Origin: Paraspadella gotoi
Taxonomy: Eukaryota; Chaetognatha
DNA: 64,000 nt
Assembly (NCBI GenBank): GCA_051294375.1
Contig: CM119267.1
Coordinates: 17,152,606 to 17,216,605, forward strand
Direction: 5' to 3'
Shown: piece by piece, positions 35,102 through 46,924 of the stretch
How positions within the stretch are numbered: position 1 is the first letter of the stretch
How the letters are laid out: each line of letters opens with the position of its first letter
Notes under the pieces: model-generated
What the model was told of the DNA's origin: nothing
The model's input: only the letters and a program-made list of their open reading frames with translations
Database searches by the model: none
Translations under genes and position numbers: made by a program

Positions 35102-37505
35102 ATGATGACTTTTCATCTTCGTCGACTTCATCCCTCGAGACTCGCCAAAGGCATCTTTGTTTTTATAATCGTCATAATCACGCTCAGTTTTGTCTCGGGT
35201 GAGTGCGATTGCAATCAAAATGGCCCCAAATAATATTGCCCAAATTTTCGAGATCGGCTACTCCAATGTAAATATAAATTTTTCATTTTCTATTCCACAT
35301 TCAGATTTGGACCAAGACAATTCCTCCTCCAAGAACATCAAAGCCGTCGGTCGAAATCCTCGTTTCGCCGGCGTCGACGACCTCTTAGACGTAAAGAAGC
35401 GAGACTTATCGCTTACAAGCGTGCTGGCGAAGCCGGTTCCTGTCTCTAGAGACGTTGCCACGCTTTTTGCCCTAGTCGGGGAGAGAGAAAAAAGCGGCTC
35501 CGACTCCGTAACGACTGTACCATCCGATAATGCCAATAATGGGGAGATCGGAAACAAAACGAACGTTGCCCGAGCCGAAGAGCGATCATCGTCGAGCGAT
35601 GAACCTTCGTCCCCCTTCGGAAACGTTGCTCTTTCTTCTCCGCCCAATTCTCCCGAGGATCCTGGAAAGGTCCGTCAGGTGAAGCCGGCTCAGCCAGATC
35701 ATCCAATCAGGCCTGTCGTAGCGGATCCCGTCTCCGGCGCCGATCGAAATACAACTCTCAAATATCGGGAGGCCCTACGAAATATTCAGTTGAATATCAA
35801 TAACGAGCAGTTTGTCCACAATTCCCGCAGGTGGTTTTAACATCTCATCAGTCATTACAATATGTACAAAAATTAATTTGGCATATCAAAAGATTACTTT
35901 CAGGTTTCTATATTTTTTTTTCTAGGTTCGGGTTAAATCCTTTGAAAACAAGATCTGATCTAGTCTTCGTGGTCGTTGTTCAAGTTCACAACAGATCACA
36001 GTATCTTCAGCATTTGGTAGACTCATTAAGAAAAGCTTCGAATGTAGATCAAATTTTACTCATATTTAGGTAATTATTTTGATTTTTCTTGTTTTCACCG
36101 AGGGACAAAATGTGAACGAAAAATTAAACGAATTTCTTTATTTGCTTTTCAGTCACGATTTCTATTCCGAAGATTTGAATAAAATTGTTGATTCTATTGA
36201 CTTTTGTCCCGTCCTTCAAATTTTTTATCCTTACACAATCCAAGCATTTCCAGGTAAACAATGAACCTTTATTTATTTCGGCGTGTTCTTTCTGCGAATA
36301 ACACAGAAAAAGTTTATTTTTTGTGTAGATCAATTTCCCGGAAGAGATCCCCGAGATTGTCCCCGCAATATCGGTGTCGAGAAAGCGAAGGAAATCAAAT
36401 GTAATAACTACAAGCATCCCGACAAATTTGGGCATTACCGCGAGGCTAAATATACTGCTACGAAACATCATTGGTATGAAGAGTTGCTTTAGGGTGGGTA
36501 TATACATAATTCTGATTTTAAAATGATGTCCCGATGTTAGGTGGTGGAAAATCCATCGCATCTTTGACGAACTCGACATCGTCTCCGATTACGACGGACC
36601 CGTCCTCATCCTGGAGGAAGACCACTTCGTCGCGCCCGATTTCATTCCAATCCTCAAACAAATGCTACAACTTAAAGAAAAGGTTTGAAATATATTTAAG
36701 TAACTTTGTGTTCCTTCTAACCCCAACTGCTTTTCAAATTAAGGAATGCCAAACCTGTTCTTTATTGGCCCTGGGAAATTATGATAAGAAGCCGACTTAC
36801 AAAGATGGAATGTCAGGTACCAAAAAAAAGTTTTAAAAATGTTTTTATATTTGAAAAACGTTTTTACGAATCTTTAGGAAAAGTCGACATCGAAACTTGG
36901 GTGTCCAGTAAGCACAACATGGGCATGGTCATCGACAGGAAAAATTACGAAAACGTCAAAAAGTGCCACAGAGAGTTTTGCAAGTTTGACGACTATAACT
37001 GGGATTGGAGTTTGCAGTTTATCAGCGCAACGTGTTTGAAGTCGTCTCTTCAGACTATGGTCAGTATGCTTTTTATATTACATAATACATATGCTCCAAA
37101 ATATTCATTTCGTTAACCACCATGTACCCACATTATGATTAGTCAATTGATTGTTTTTCAATAAACAATTTTTAACAGGTTATTAAATCTCCTCGCGTGT
37201 TTCATATCGGCGAATGCGGTTTGCATCACAAAGGAAAAAACTGCACGACGGAATCTCGCGTCAGTCAAATTCATAATCTTTTGACAACCAACAAAAAACA
37301 CTTATATCCTTTCGGGTAAAAAATTTATTTGGTTTACGTTATTTAATTTGTTTCGTTTTCAATGAAGTATACATTTTTTTTTAGTTTAAAAGTGAACAAC
37401 CGGCGCGTCTTCTCAAAGCCGAAGCCTCCTCGTCCCAACGGCGGTTGGGGTGACATTCGCGATCACGAACTTTGCATCTCATACATCACCGACAAAAACC
37501 AATGA
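35102..37505 (+). CDS. MGAT2: Alpha-1,6-mannosyl-glycoprotein 2-beta-N-acetylglucosaminyltransferase (GnT-II)
   Basis: Ten exons (35102-35198, 35305-35830, 35926-36069, 36153-36253, 36329-36473, 36541-36682, 36744-36816, 36878-37059, 37179-37315, 37385-37505) give about 555 residues; human has 447. It is a type II Golgi protein: a short basic N-terminus, one membrane anchor (IFVFIIVIITLSFVSG), then a Ser/Pro-rich stem encoded by a long exon. The catalytic domain has VVVQVHNRSQYLQHL, DPRDCPRN, HHWWWKIHRIF, the metal-binding EED (LILEEDHFVAPDF), HNMGMVID, DDYNWDWSLQ and the end GGWGDIRDHELC. It adds GlcNAc to the alpha-1,6 mannose arm, opening complex N-glycan synthesis. The stem is longer than usual. 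Vertebrate MGAT2 coding sequence is uninterrupted, whereas here it has nine introns. Confidence 0.96.
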
Positions 37506-39163
37506 TTTCTCTTCAGTTACCCCGTTTTTGCTACGTCTCGGCGTTTTGTTAAAGCTTCAATAATCATCATCATCATATTGAATGTCAACAATTTCTTCCG
37601 CTCTCTTCGTCTCTCTCCCGTGATCATTAAAAATATGGCAAGCCCCGGCTTTAGTTGAAACAAACAAATTGGCCGTCGACTTTTCGACCCGAGACAGAAT
37701 TACATAAGCCTGCTCAAATCTTGCTCTTGCGCTGATAGTTGAAGCGGGAAAAACAGCACCAATTGAATTATTTCGTTTCAGAATGACGTTGTATCAATTA
37801 TCAATTATCAATTTTCATTTTATCAATGCGTCGTCGTTGGAGATAGCACGTATAAATTATATTCCTTCTTGTGTCGGTGAAATCGCATGAAGTAATTAAT
37901 AAAAATCAAAATTAATCCTTTTAATGGCAATTTTCTCGTTTCTCATTTAATTTTTTTTTTTTTTTTTTTTGCATAATTTGGGATTGATATTTTACAAACG
38001 GTTTTTGATACTGTGTCAGATTGTATGTTTAGGTAGTGATAATTAAGATATTGTTGTTAGTAGAATTCATCAGAGATATATTTTCTTATCTCATGAACCT
38101 ATCTTTTGTTAAAAATTAATTTAATGAAGGTGAAAATCTAACGGTAAAAGCACTTCGTTTTAGGATTAGGTGCTTGACATCATTTCTTCCTGTCTTTAGG
38201 ACACAGAGAGAATTATTAAATTAATAGTTTATTTATTTTTTAATATAATTGATTGCTTAATTTCTTATTATAGTTTTGACTTTTTTTTCTGAAAGAAAAC
38301 GGAATGGTTTTGACTTGAATATATCTTACGTGTAACTGTCATTTTTCGATTGCGTTTCCGCAATTTAGACTGTTTGCCAAATTTTTTTAAAAAGACTTTT
38401 ATACATATTATTATTATTATTACATATTATTGTTCATGAGATGATTAAAATACTTGCTCTGGAGTAAATTAGGTTTCGAGTTTTATAAGTTTTGGTGGAT
38501 GTTATTGCTTAGGAATATCATATCTGTGTCATTTATTATGAGAGTTAAAATTTTTTATCCGGTTCTTGTTCTAAGTCTTAACATTATTTCTGACTTAGAT
38601 GTTTTATACAATTTATTTATTTAGGTAATGATTGTTAATTTGTTCTCGCGGCCGCGGTGAATTTTTAAAATTCTTTCATATCAAATAATCTTTTTTTACG
38701 TTTTCGGCCCGAAATGTATTTTCATTTATATAAAGTTAAACGTTACTACGTTTTCGGATTGGGATTTGTATTGCCTACCAATTTTTCATCATTTAGGCCA
38801 ATCTTATGTTTTTACGTTTTACAGTTGAAATCGTGGTGGGAAGAGGGATTGGGTCATAATAGAATTTACCTAAATTTTATAATAATAATAATAATAATAA
38901 TACTTAAACTTTTAAAAATTATTCAACTCGTGGGCGAAAAAATAAGAGAGTGAAAAAACAGGAAGAGAGAGGTGTGAGGTGAAAAAGCTTCACGTTATTC
39001 ATTCGACTTCGCGAAATCGAGGCTAAAGCTTATCCATTGGATTACCGTTTCGACGTTTCCTTGGCTTTAACCCTTATGTGTCTTTCTATTATTTTGATAG
39101 AGGAAGCCTCCCTCGTTCGCTTTAAAAACATTTGGACGGGAGAAATCGTCCGATGCCTGGACG
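37506..39163. other. AT-rich spacer between MGAT2 and the zinc-finger gene
   Basis: It contains T runs, an (ATA)n microsatellite at about 38879-38902 and a short ATCAATT tandem near 37796-37812. No coding exons or RNA genes were seen. Confidence 0.6.
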
Positions 39164-41952
39164 ATGCCGTCGAGCGAGGCCTCTAGTCAAACTGCGTTGG
39201 ACAACATTCCCATTGCCTGCGTGAGGGCGGCGGAGATGCGATCGTGGGCATCCTCGCGAGTCTGCGCAAATTGGGCCGTTTGCGGCGGCGACGAGGACGA
39301 TGACGACTCGGATTGTTCCGAGCTCGGCGATCGCTTCCGCCTGGGATTCGCCCACTCCAAATACGACCGAGTGTCGGAGCGATGGATTTGCGACGGATTC
39401 GTTGAATTGAAGAGGGAAAAGTTGGCCGAGGCGACGGTCGCCGAAGAGGAGGAATCCCTCGCCACCTACTTCGACGTGACCTACGAATGTTACGGCGACG
39501 AACCCAAGACGTTCGTCGCCTTTAAGACTCTGACCACTTTGGAGGAAGTGGTTGAGATTCTCAAAGGATTGTCGAGAGATGGCGACATGACGGGTTGGAG
39601 CGTCAAAGAAGCAAGAGAGAAGTTTACGGGCGGAGTTTTTGAAAAGACTAACGATGAGGGGATTACTGTCGAAGTTAGCCCGGCGTCCCCGGCTGGGAGT
39701 TTCGAAGGATCATTAGAGGACAACCGAAATCTCTCCCCGATAAATAGCAAAGCTGCCAAAGCAGACTTATCACTAACTACCTCAACGCGACTGACGAAAA
39801 TTGATCCTGAATCACGAACTGATTTCGGAAAATGTTCAGGCGACGAACTTAAAAAATTTCGGGCGAACCAAATCGAAACACTGGAGCAGGATAAGATTTG
39901 CCGAAAATGCAATCGAAAATTCGCCTCGAAAAAATCGCGAATCCGTCACGAGGTGTGCCACTCCTCGGAACGGCCCTTCGCCTGCGATCTTTGCGGCAAG
40001 ACCTTCAAACTGCGACAGGCTGTCTACGAACATCAGCGGAATATCCACCCATTCAAGTATTTTGCCAGGCGTAGCGTGACCGTCGCAGAAGCGGCTAAGC
40101 CTGAAATCAAAGAAGAGGACGAGTCAATTTCCTGTCACTTGTGCGACCAGAGACTTGGTGACAAGAAAGACTACGAGGACCACATGTGCGACGTCCACGC
40201 TGGTGACCGCAAGGAGGAAGGCTTTAAGAAATGTCCGATCTGCAGCAAATCCTGTAAATCCCCTGGTCTGATGAAGCTGCATATGCGAGAGTCGCATTCG
40301 GACCCATTTGCCAGGTTCGAATGTCAGTTTTGTGGACAAAAGTTTAAGAAGAGGACGCTGATGAATCAGCACGTTGCTTACAGGCGAGTGGCAAGAATAT
40401 ACAATTATACATTTTCTATTAATATCTCGTTAGTGTGCATTGACAAACTACTTTATCTATTTTTTATCTATATTCCCAGACACAAGGAGAAGGAAGTCGA
40501 GTGCCCGAACTGCGACAAAAAGTACGCGACGGTTTACGACCTAAAGCGTCACATGGTTCATCACGACGAGAGTCTCAAGCCGAAGTGTAGTATCTGTGAA
40601 CGCGTCTTTACCACCAAAGTCAATCTAAAGAAACACGAGGAAAAGTATCACGTTAAAACTGATGCATCGGTTCGAAAAAGCAGAGCGCCCATTGCCGGAG
40701 TCTCGAAAGGAAAAGCGGTTAAGAGTTTGAAAAAGAGAAGGAAAAAGATGGCCACAGCCGCTGGGGCCGTCGGAGCGCCGAACGCTAAGTCGGAGACGAC
40801 GGATGGAGAATCCGTGTCGTCGACACTATCGAAGACTCTGACTATGACTACTTGCGGCGAGACGCTTGCGACGAGTGTTAAAATGCTCACCACCGACGTT
40901 GAAACGCCAATTACGAGCTCCGCCACGCCGGTGATTAGTGCTGCGTCGCTTACGAGCCGCGCATCGTCGATGTCTTTGGACGAATTGACTCCTGTGGCTG
41001 AATTAGAATTAGTTGCGGAGAGTGAGGATGGAACCTCGGTGACGCTGGCTCTGCAGGCTGTTGGAACTGCAGTCTTGCCAGGTAGGATGCTAAAATATTT
41101 TTATATATGTTTATTCGGTGAAATATATAATTGAAAAATTAAGTGAAAGATAAAAATATATAAACATTTTTGATACTCAGAAGTTTCCAACAAGAGTCAA
41201 AGTCTGGAACCGGCTTCTACTTCTCTATCGACTTTTCATCAACTAACCAAAGTCGTACCCGAAAATTTTGCGAACCAGCGACTCCATTTTAGGTGGGTCT
41301 TTTTAAAAGTATATAACTATATATTTTTTTTATGAAATTGCCACAACTAATATAAAAATTATCCATTCATTTAATAAATAAGCTATATTGCCCCTGACTA
41401 TATAATTTTTAAGAATTTGTTAATTTTCCAAAAATGTTTAAAAAAATTAAATTTAGGCTTTGTTGGTTTAAGGCCTCCATCACTCTTACAAGATAATGAC
41501 ATAGCAGGTCCCTGCAAGCTTTCAATCAAGACTCTCTCAGAGTCTCAGATTACCAGATTACCTGGCTTCCCTATGAATTAAGTGGTATAATATTTCAAAT
41601 AATGTTTCATGTAAGCTGAATGCTTTATGTAAGCTGGCCGTTTTTTTATTGTAGTTCCGTGGGAAATCCGACTACCCTTTTGTTAACGCCCTCTGCAAGC
41701 AATTCGGCAAAACTCGGAAATTTGACTCACGTCCAGTTACAAGTGAAAAGATCTCGATAGTTGATTTTTATTTAATTCTAGGAATATTCTAATAATTTGG
41801 AAACTAAATTTATGATTTATCTTAAATATAACATTTAAAAACAGGAGGCGTCATTCGGTCAAGTGATCACGACCATCGCATTACCCGCCACTCCACCGCC
41901 CATCGCCTCCGAAATACAAGACGTCGTTTGTTCCAATCAGTTTTCCTTTTAG
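39164..41952 (+). CDS. Seven-finger C2H2 zinc-finger protein
   Basis: Exons 39164-40383, 40480-41081, 41181-41292, 41655-41742 and 41845-41952 join to 709 residues. About 230 N-terminal residues are acidic with no recognised domain. Seven C2H2 fingers follow, starting at CRKC, CDLC, CHLC, CPIC, CQFC, CPNC and CSIC. The tail is basic, then Ser/Thr-rich. It is probably a nuclear DNA-binding regulator; I cannot assign an orthologue, and the fingers lack the uniform TGEKP linkers of KRAB-type arrays. The first intron (40384-40479) has a GC-AG boundary, is 96 bp and is open in frame. Splicing supplies the last His of finger five, while retention would break that finger. The final intron 41293-41654 holds a reversed repeat copy. 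Confidence 0.85.
41459..41611 (-). repeat. Palindrome-bounded repeat, copy 3 (truncated, reversed)
   Basis: Reverse complement of the interior of copies 1 and 2, including the GGAGGCCTTAAACCA and GGGAAGCCAGGTAA segments. Both palindromic ends are missing. It lies in the last large intron of the zinc-finger gene. Confidence 0.8.
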
Positions 41953-42095
41953 ATGATGTTTATTATTATGCCGCTTGTAAACATAAATATCATTTTATTT
42001 ATTTTATTTTTCTATGTAATTTTTGGTCTATTTATTTTTATAGGTGCAGCGTTGAATAAAGTAAAAACAGTCAAGGGTGTAACAAGTGTTCAGTC

Positions 42096-42854
42096 ATGTC
42101 TTTCAGCGATCCTTCGGCTTTAGAACAATGCCCCTACGACAAAACTCACATGATTCAGAAAAAACGGATGCCTTACCATTTGAAAAAGTGTCGGGAACAA
42201 CATCCTGAAAAAGTTCTCAAGATTTGCCAATTCAACTCTCGACACGAAGTACCGGCGGAGCAGTACGAACATCACTTGCTCAACTGCGAAAATCGTCACG
42301 TGGTCGCTTCTTCTCTGCACGCCCTCGCATCGTTGGGCCCGGACGCGATGCCGTCGATGTCGTCCTCGCCTTCGCCTTCGCCTTCGCTCAACGACGAAAA
42401 TTGGGATCGCGAGGAAAATGGGCGTGGCTTGGACCAGTCGCCCGCAATCTCGATGGGATTTTCTGCTTTGTCTTCCGGATTTGAACCGACGCAACAGCCT
42501 TCCTTGGAGCAAGTCGCCGACCCGAAGATGGAAGCGATTTTGTCGCCGGATCGATTCGGTTTCTATCATCCCCGAGTCCAAGATATGCAGCAACGAGGAC
42601 TTTTGCCCGAAGCGGAGCCGACGGAAAGACGCCGCCAGGGGGGAAGGGGTCGTGGCGTCTTCAAGCCGGCCTCGGGACTCGCGCCCTCGACCAGCTTTGG
42701 ACGCGGACAGTGGAGATCTCATATGTCAACTGAGCAGGGAGAATCGAGAGTTGGACACGGGGATTCTGCTGAGAGAGGTCGGCCGTTTTGTGCGCCTACT
42801 AGTTATCAAGAGGCCTTAAAGATAAACGCTATGAAAGCGTTAAATAATTTATAA
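42096..42854 (+). CDS. GTSF1-like protein with two CHHC zinc fingers
   Basis: A single uninterrupted ORF of 252 residues. Two U11-48K-type CHHC fingers lie near the N-terminus: C-x5-H-x9-H-x3-C in [21 protein letters not shown] (first and last Cys 20 apart) and again in [21 protein letters not shown]. This tandem pair is the signature of the gametocyte-specific factor 1 family, which bind small RNA-associated Argonautes; animal GTSF1 boosts Piwi slicing and piRNA silencing. The rest is Ser/Pro-rich, then Arg/Gly-rich ([10 protein letters not shown]), ending in a helix with [16 protein letters not shown]. It is longer than vertebrate GTSF1 (about 167). It has no coding intron although its neighbours are intron-rich. 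A GTGTTCAG site ends 2 bp before the ATG. Confidence 0.85.
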   Translation: MSFSDPSALEQCPYDKTHMIQKKRMPYHLKKCREQHPEKVLKICQFNSRHEVPAEQYEHHLLNCENRHVVASSLHALASLGPDAMPSMSSSPSPSPSLNDENWDREENGRGLDQSPAISMGFSALSSGFEPTQQPSLEQVADPKMEAILSPDRFGFYHPRVQDMQQRGLLPEAEPTERRRQGGRGRGVFKPASGLAPSTSFGRGQWRSHMSTEQGESRVGHGDSAERGRPFCAPTSYQEALKINAMKALNNL

Positions 42855-43244
42855 AATTGATGATTTTTCATTGTATAATGTATAAGTATTATGATACTGC
42901 GTGATTTTAATTTTTATTTATTTTTTTTATCATAATTACTACTTTTTCGGGTTTTGCGTTTGGGGCATGAATCTCAAATTGAATTCCTTGTTTTTTTATA
43001 TTTTTAAATTTAGGCTATTGTGGCATGTTTCAAGCGATGTCCTCTTTCTGTTAGCTGTTCATTTTAGTCTCGTCAAACTGTATTGGTTAATGGTTATCAT
43101 GAAATTTCTTGTTCACTGCTAATTTTTAATATCCTCGGGTAATTCCGCACTTCATCGTTAATTGTGAATAATTTTTTTTACTCAGTGTTTCTTCAAAAAC
43201 TTTGATTTTTAAAAACTGTTCGCTTTGAATTCGAAACGAGGATC
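42855..43244. other. Spacer, nothing recognised
   Basis: T-rich DNA. A TTTTTTTTACTCAG acceptor-like site ends near 43185, about 60 bp before the BRK1 ATG. Confidence 0.55.
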
Positions 43245-43608
43245 ATGGATAATTCCAAATCTCCGTCTGCTCGACGGACTGGCGGCGACGCACAAAGAAG
43301 ACCCGACAATCAAATCCAGAGGCAAATTCAGCAGGTCTCCACCAATTAAAATTGTTTTCAAAGTCAAACGATTAGCACTTTCGCTAAATTTAAATTTTTT
43401 AAAAAAAAAATATTCTTTTAAGGACTGGGCCAATCGTGAATACATCGAGGTCATTACTTCATCAATCAAGCGCATCGCCGATTTTCTCAACTCTTTCGAC
43501 ATGTCTTGTCGGTCACGACTCGCAATCCTAAACGAGAAGCTGACCGACTTGGAGAGAAAGATGGAATATACAGAGGCTAGGATTGCCAAGCAGGAGACGA
43601 TGCCTTGA
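43245..43608 (+). CDS. BRK1: BRICK1 / HSPC300, WAVE complex subunit
   Basis: Exons 43245-43334 and 43423-43608 give 91 residues; most orthologues have 75. The second exon is almost identical to the family across animals and plants: [51 protein letters not shown]. It forms a coiled-coil that trimerises with WAVE/SCAR and Abi in the WAVE regulatory complex, which drives Arp2/3 actin assembly at the cell cortex. The first exon encodes a slightly longer, polar N-terminus ending IQRQIQQ, equivalent to the vertebrate REIHQ. Confidence 0.97.
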
Positions 43609-43826
43609 TTTAACATTCTTTTAAAAGACGATCATGTACAGCAATTTGTTGCCATTTCACGCATTTACTGCCTGCCGTTTAGTTTTTCGATACTGTATTT
43701 ATTAATGTGAATGTCTCAAATTTATATTAATCATTCCCATGTTATTCGCGGACGTCATATTATTTTAGGGTAACTAAATCCTTTGAGTATCTTAACCCCG
43801 TCAAAGCAAGTTAAAGATATAAAAAA

Positions 43827-45312
43827 ATGTCGGGCGAAGCAGCACAGCAAATTCCCGAATATGCTTTCTTTTTTGGCAGGTGAGAACAGCGCTCACAAAT
43901 TATATACGCAATGACATTTTTTTACGTTTTACTATAAACATTAACATGGATAATCTTTTTTTCAGCATGGGGGCAACGTCCGCTATGATTTTTAGCGCAC
44001 TGGGGGCGGCTTATGGAACGGGTAAGTTTTGTAAAAAATAATAATATTACTTGATTAAAGTTTTATTATGTTAGCTGTTATGGCAATAGGGAGACATGTG
44101 TGATGCCCGGGGTGTGAGGCATCTCCCGACAGCTGGCGCTCTGGGCTTTGGACCTGTATTGACTACCCCATGTCACTGGCGTGTTTATGCTGACGCCATC
44201 ACATTTAACCAGTATGACCGTGTAGGGATTGAACCCGGAACTCAGTTGGTGAACGAGTCCAAGCCAATGGGACAAGCTGAGTTTCAACGATTCACCAAGC
44301 TATATGAGAGGCTAATTTAGGATCCACACATGCCCCCGTCAAGACAGCACATTGGGCTGCCCAAGCGACAGTATACAGCGGTTGCGTGTTCGATAATAGG
44401 GCCCACCACTTACGGCAATAGGGAGACATTTGTGATGCCCAGGGTGTAAGGCATCTCCTTTCCAGTGTGACCGTGAGGGGATTGAACCCGGAATTTTATC
44501 AAGCTATACGGGAGGTGAATTTAGGATTCGCCACACTACGAATTTCGTTTTCGGTGCCATGGTTGTTCTAACTTCTTAAAATTATTTTTCTCCAGCTTTG
44601 TCTTATTTCGTCTCTTTAATAGATCATAACATAAGCGTCCCTTTTTTTTTTACAGCCAAGTCCGGAACCGGGATCGCTGCCATGTCGGTGATGCGTCCCG
44701 AGTTGATAATGAAATCAATCATTCCAGGTATTCCTTTTAAACATTCTCTTTCCGTTAGAAACGTCTCAGCAGTATTTGAGTTATTTATATTTTATTTCTT
44801 AGTCGTCATGGCTGGTATCATCGCTATCTACGGTCTGGTCGTAGCCGTCATCATTGGAGTTGGGATCAATGATAAGTCATATACTCCTTACAAAGGTAGA
44901 TTGGACTTTTTTTAAATCGCACGCGTTTTACTTTCATTTCTTATCTTATATAGTTATAGGTAAAATTTTACTTTCGCCGACAGAATATTGAATAATAATG
45001 TAAAAAAAATTATGCTTTATTATCATCCGAGGCTTCCTTCATCTGGGCGCTGGGCTCTCCGTGGGACTTTCTGGTCTCGCTGCCGGGTTCGCCATCGGCG
45101 TAGTTGGAGACGCCGGCGTTAGAGGAACGGCGCAGCAACCAAGGTGAGTCCCCCCGTTTGTATTGTATTTTTTGTGATTTGTACAAATTTGTTAATATCG
45201 ACTGCTTTTGACAACTCACAGGTTGTTCGTCGGAATGATCCTCATCCTCATTTTCGCCGAAGTCTTGGGTCTATACGGCCTCATTGTCGCTCTCATTTTA
45301 TCGACCAAATAA
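43827..45312 (+). CDS. ATP6V0C: V-type H+-ATPase 16-kDa proteolipid subunit c
   Basis: Six exons (43827-43879, 43966-44021, 44656-44727, 44803-44895, 45032-45143, 45222-45312) give 158 residues; human has 155. Four membrane helices are readable. Landmarks are [40 protein letters not shown], the conserved second half [20 protein letters not shown], and the ion-binding Glu in [19 protein letters not shown]. Copies form the rotating ring of the Vo sector that carries protons into lysosomes, endosomes and secretory vesicles. Intron 2 (44022-44655) is enlarged by two related SINE-like repeats. Confidence 0.98.
44082..44330 (-). repeat. tRNA-like SINE candidate, copy A
   Basis: On the minus strand a B-box-like GGTTCAATCC follows an A-box-like TTGGCTTGGACTCG by tRNA-like spacing. 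The other end, GGCAATAGGGAGACATGTGT followed by GATGCCCGG, is repeated in copy B. It lies in ATP6V0C intron 2. Confidence 0.55.
44414..44535 (-). repeat. tRNA-like SINE candidate, copy B (internally deleted)
   Basis: Shares both ends with copy A (GGCAATAGGGAGACAT and GATTGAACCCGGAA...AGCTATA) but lacks the central 100 bp. Same orientation, about 85 bp after copy A. Confidence 0.6.
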
Positions 45313-46062
45313 GAAACTTCTATAACTTTAAAGTGAAAATAGAAAAAAAAATAAGAAATTATAGAACTATTTGGTCGCTTCGTTCTTTTCCTTTCAATTT
45401 TCTGTTCTGGGCAAACATAATTTCAGAATAACCTAACGTAATAGATTTTTATTCGTGTTATGTATTACATTTACTCCAAAAGCATTGTATATATTTAGTT
45501 TGGTATAAAATTGTGGTGATTCATAACGTATAAGCGATCAAAGATTTTTTTTTTGGCAAAAAATAACTATTTTTTTGATATTTAATTTTACACGTGCATA
45601 TATCGTTTAAATCGTAAGCTTCGTGGTTCGCCTGTTGGGGCAACTGCGTTTATTTGTACCCAAACTTTCCACTAATTGATTCTCATTTTTTACCGAAGGT
45701 ATAAAACATATTCATAGAAACCGTTCCAAGTGTAGTTGTCCCGTTGGTGCTGCGAAATTATAGATTTAGTCAAATCGCTCACTTTAATATTAATAATTGG
45801 AATACGAAATATCACTTCCAAATTTCTAGTCCTACGATTGTGATTGGTAATCCATAACAATCTATTTAAATAAAAATTCCTTATTTTTCTTTCGCTATCG
45901 ATAATTTTTTCTTTTTTATTTTTAACCGTTTTTTTATTTCGAAAACCCTAAATAGTGCATTCTGTGTTGATGTCATTTTCTAATAATTTATACGAAAGAT
46001 TCGTTGGTGTCTGTTTTAACAATCATTTTCCTTGCCCACTATTCAAATTACTTACTCGCAGA
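45313..46062. other. Spacer between ATP6V0C and MTRES1, nothing recognised
   Basis: AT-rich. It contains the open frame upstream of the preferred MTRES1 start and a CTTACTCGCAG acceptor-like site immediately before that ATG. Confidence 0.5.
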
Positions 46063-46924
46063 ATGTCTCAGAGAAAGCTTCTTCCTGTGACTCGCAACTT
46101 ACTTTGGAACTCTTTCTTCAATCCATTGCTCTTCCGTACTTTCACGTTCGCCTCGAGATCAGCTTTTCATAAACGTACTTTTTCCGCGTTTCCCACTTAC
46201 TCAGACTTGACGTCGATAGCTTTCTGCAGGTCATTTTCTTTGTTTTATTCGGACGGTTTCGAGTTCCGTTCTTGCTCATCGATGATAGATTCTGCGGCAA
46301 AGCATTCCAAGTCTCCTGCGATTGCACCCACCTCGACTACGCCTCTCGCTGACGATGATAAAAACGAGCGGGAAATCGAGGACAGCGACGAAGACAGCGA
46401 TGACGACGAAGACGAGGGCTATGTAGATAAAAACGAACAAGTTTCTTTAGCCGAGAACGAAAAAGCTCTGGCCCCGCCCCGACATTCAACCAATCAATTT
46501 AATTCGCCCCGGTTGGACAACCTAGTTAGATTCGCCTTGGATTTAGGAAAAGAAGATTTTGAATCGGCTTTTTACGAGGTATAATTTTTAATTTTAGTAA
46601 GCCCCGAGATAGATTATCGCAAATTACGATTGATTAGATCGAATAGAACGAAAAGTCATACTCGGACGAAAGCGAATGATATGAAGGTGATAAATTAAAT
46701 AAGTGGCCGTCAATTAGGGACTCGTGCGGTTAAACGGCGCCATCGCGAGAAAGAAAAGCGCCCGACTGTCGCGAGGGGATCGCGTTGACGTCGCCTTTGA
46801 GGGGAACGAAGACTCTAACCCTCAAAGAGTCAGACGAGTTGTCGTCCTTTCAATCTCCCCCGCTCCCGGAAATAAGGTCAAGGTTGTTTTGCTGTCATGG
46901 AAAAAAGGCGTCCAAATTACTTAA
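46063..46924 (+). CDS. MTRES1: Mitochondrial transcription rescue factor 1 (S4-like RNA-binding)
   Basis: Exons 46063-46578 and 46718-46924 give 240 residues, the same as human C6orf203/MTRES1. The first 60 residues are basic, hydroxylated and free of acidic residues (MSQRKLLPVTRNLLWNSFF...), a typical mitochondrial presequence. A strongly acidic linker (EDSDEDSDDDEDEG) follows. The C-terminal S4-like domain has LDNLVRFALDLGKEDFESAFYE, GLVRLNGAIARKKSARLSRGD and KVKVVLLSWKK. The human protein binds mitochondrial RNA and ribosomes and protects transcription under stress. The frame is open upstream to ATG 45970, but that would put a less suitable sequence before the presequence, and an acceptor-like CGCAG sits 1 bp before ATG 46063. 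Confidence 0.85.

Noticed and set aside
40384-40479. Treating the zinc-finger ORF as one 656-codon exon
   Set aside because: Removal of the 96-bp GC-AG segment is needed to complete finger five, so the intron interpretation is preferred, with retention as an isoform.
42120-42722. 200-codon open frame on the minus strand
   Set aside because: Antisense shadow of the GC-rich GTSF1-like ORF, whose CHHC fingers fix the coding strand.
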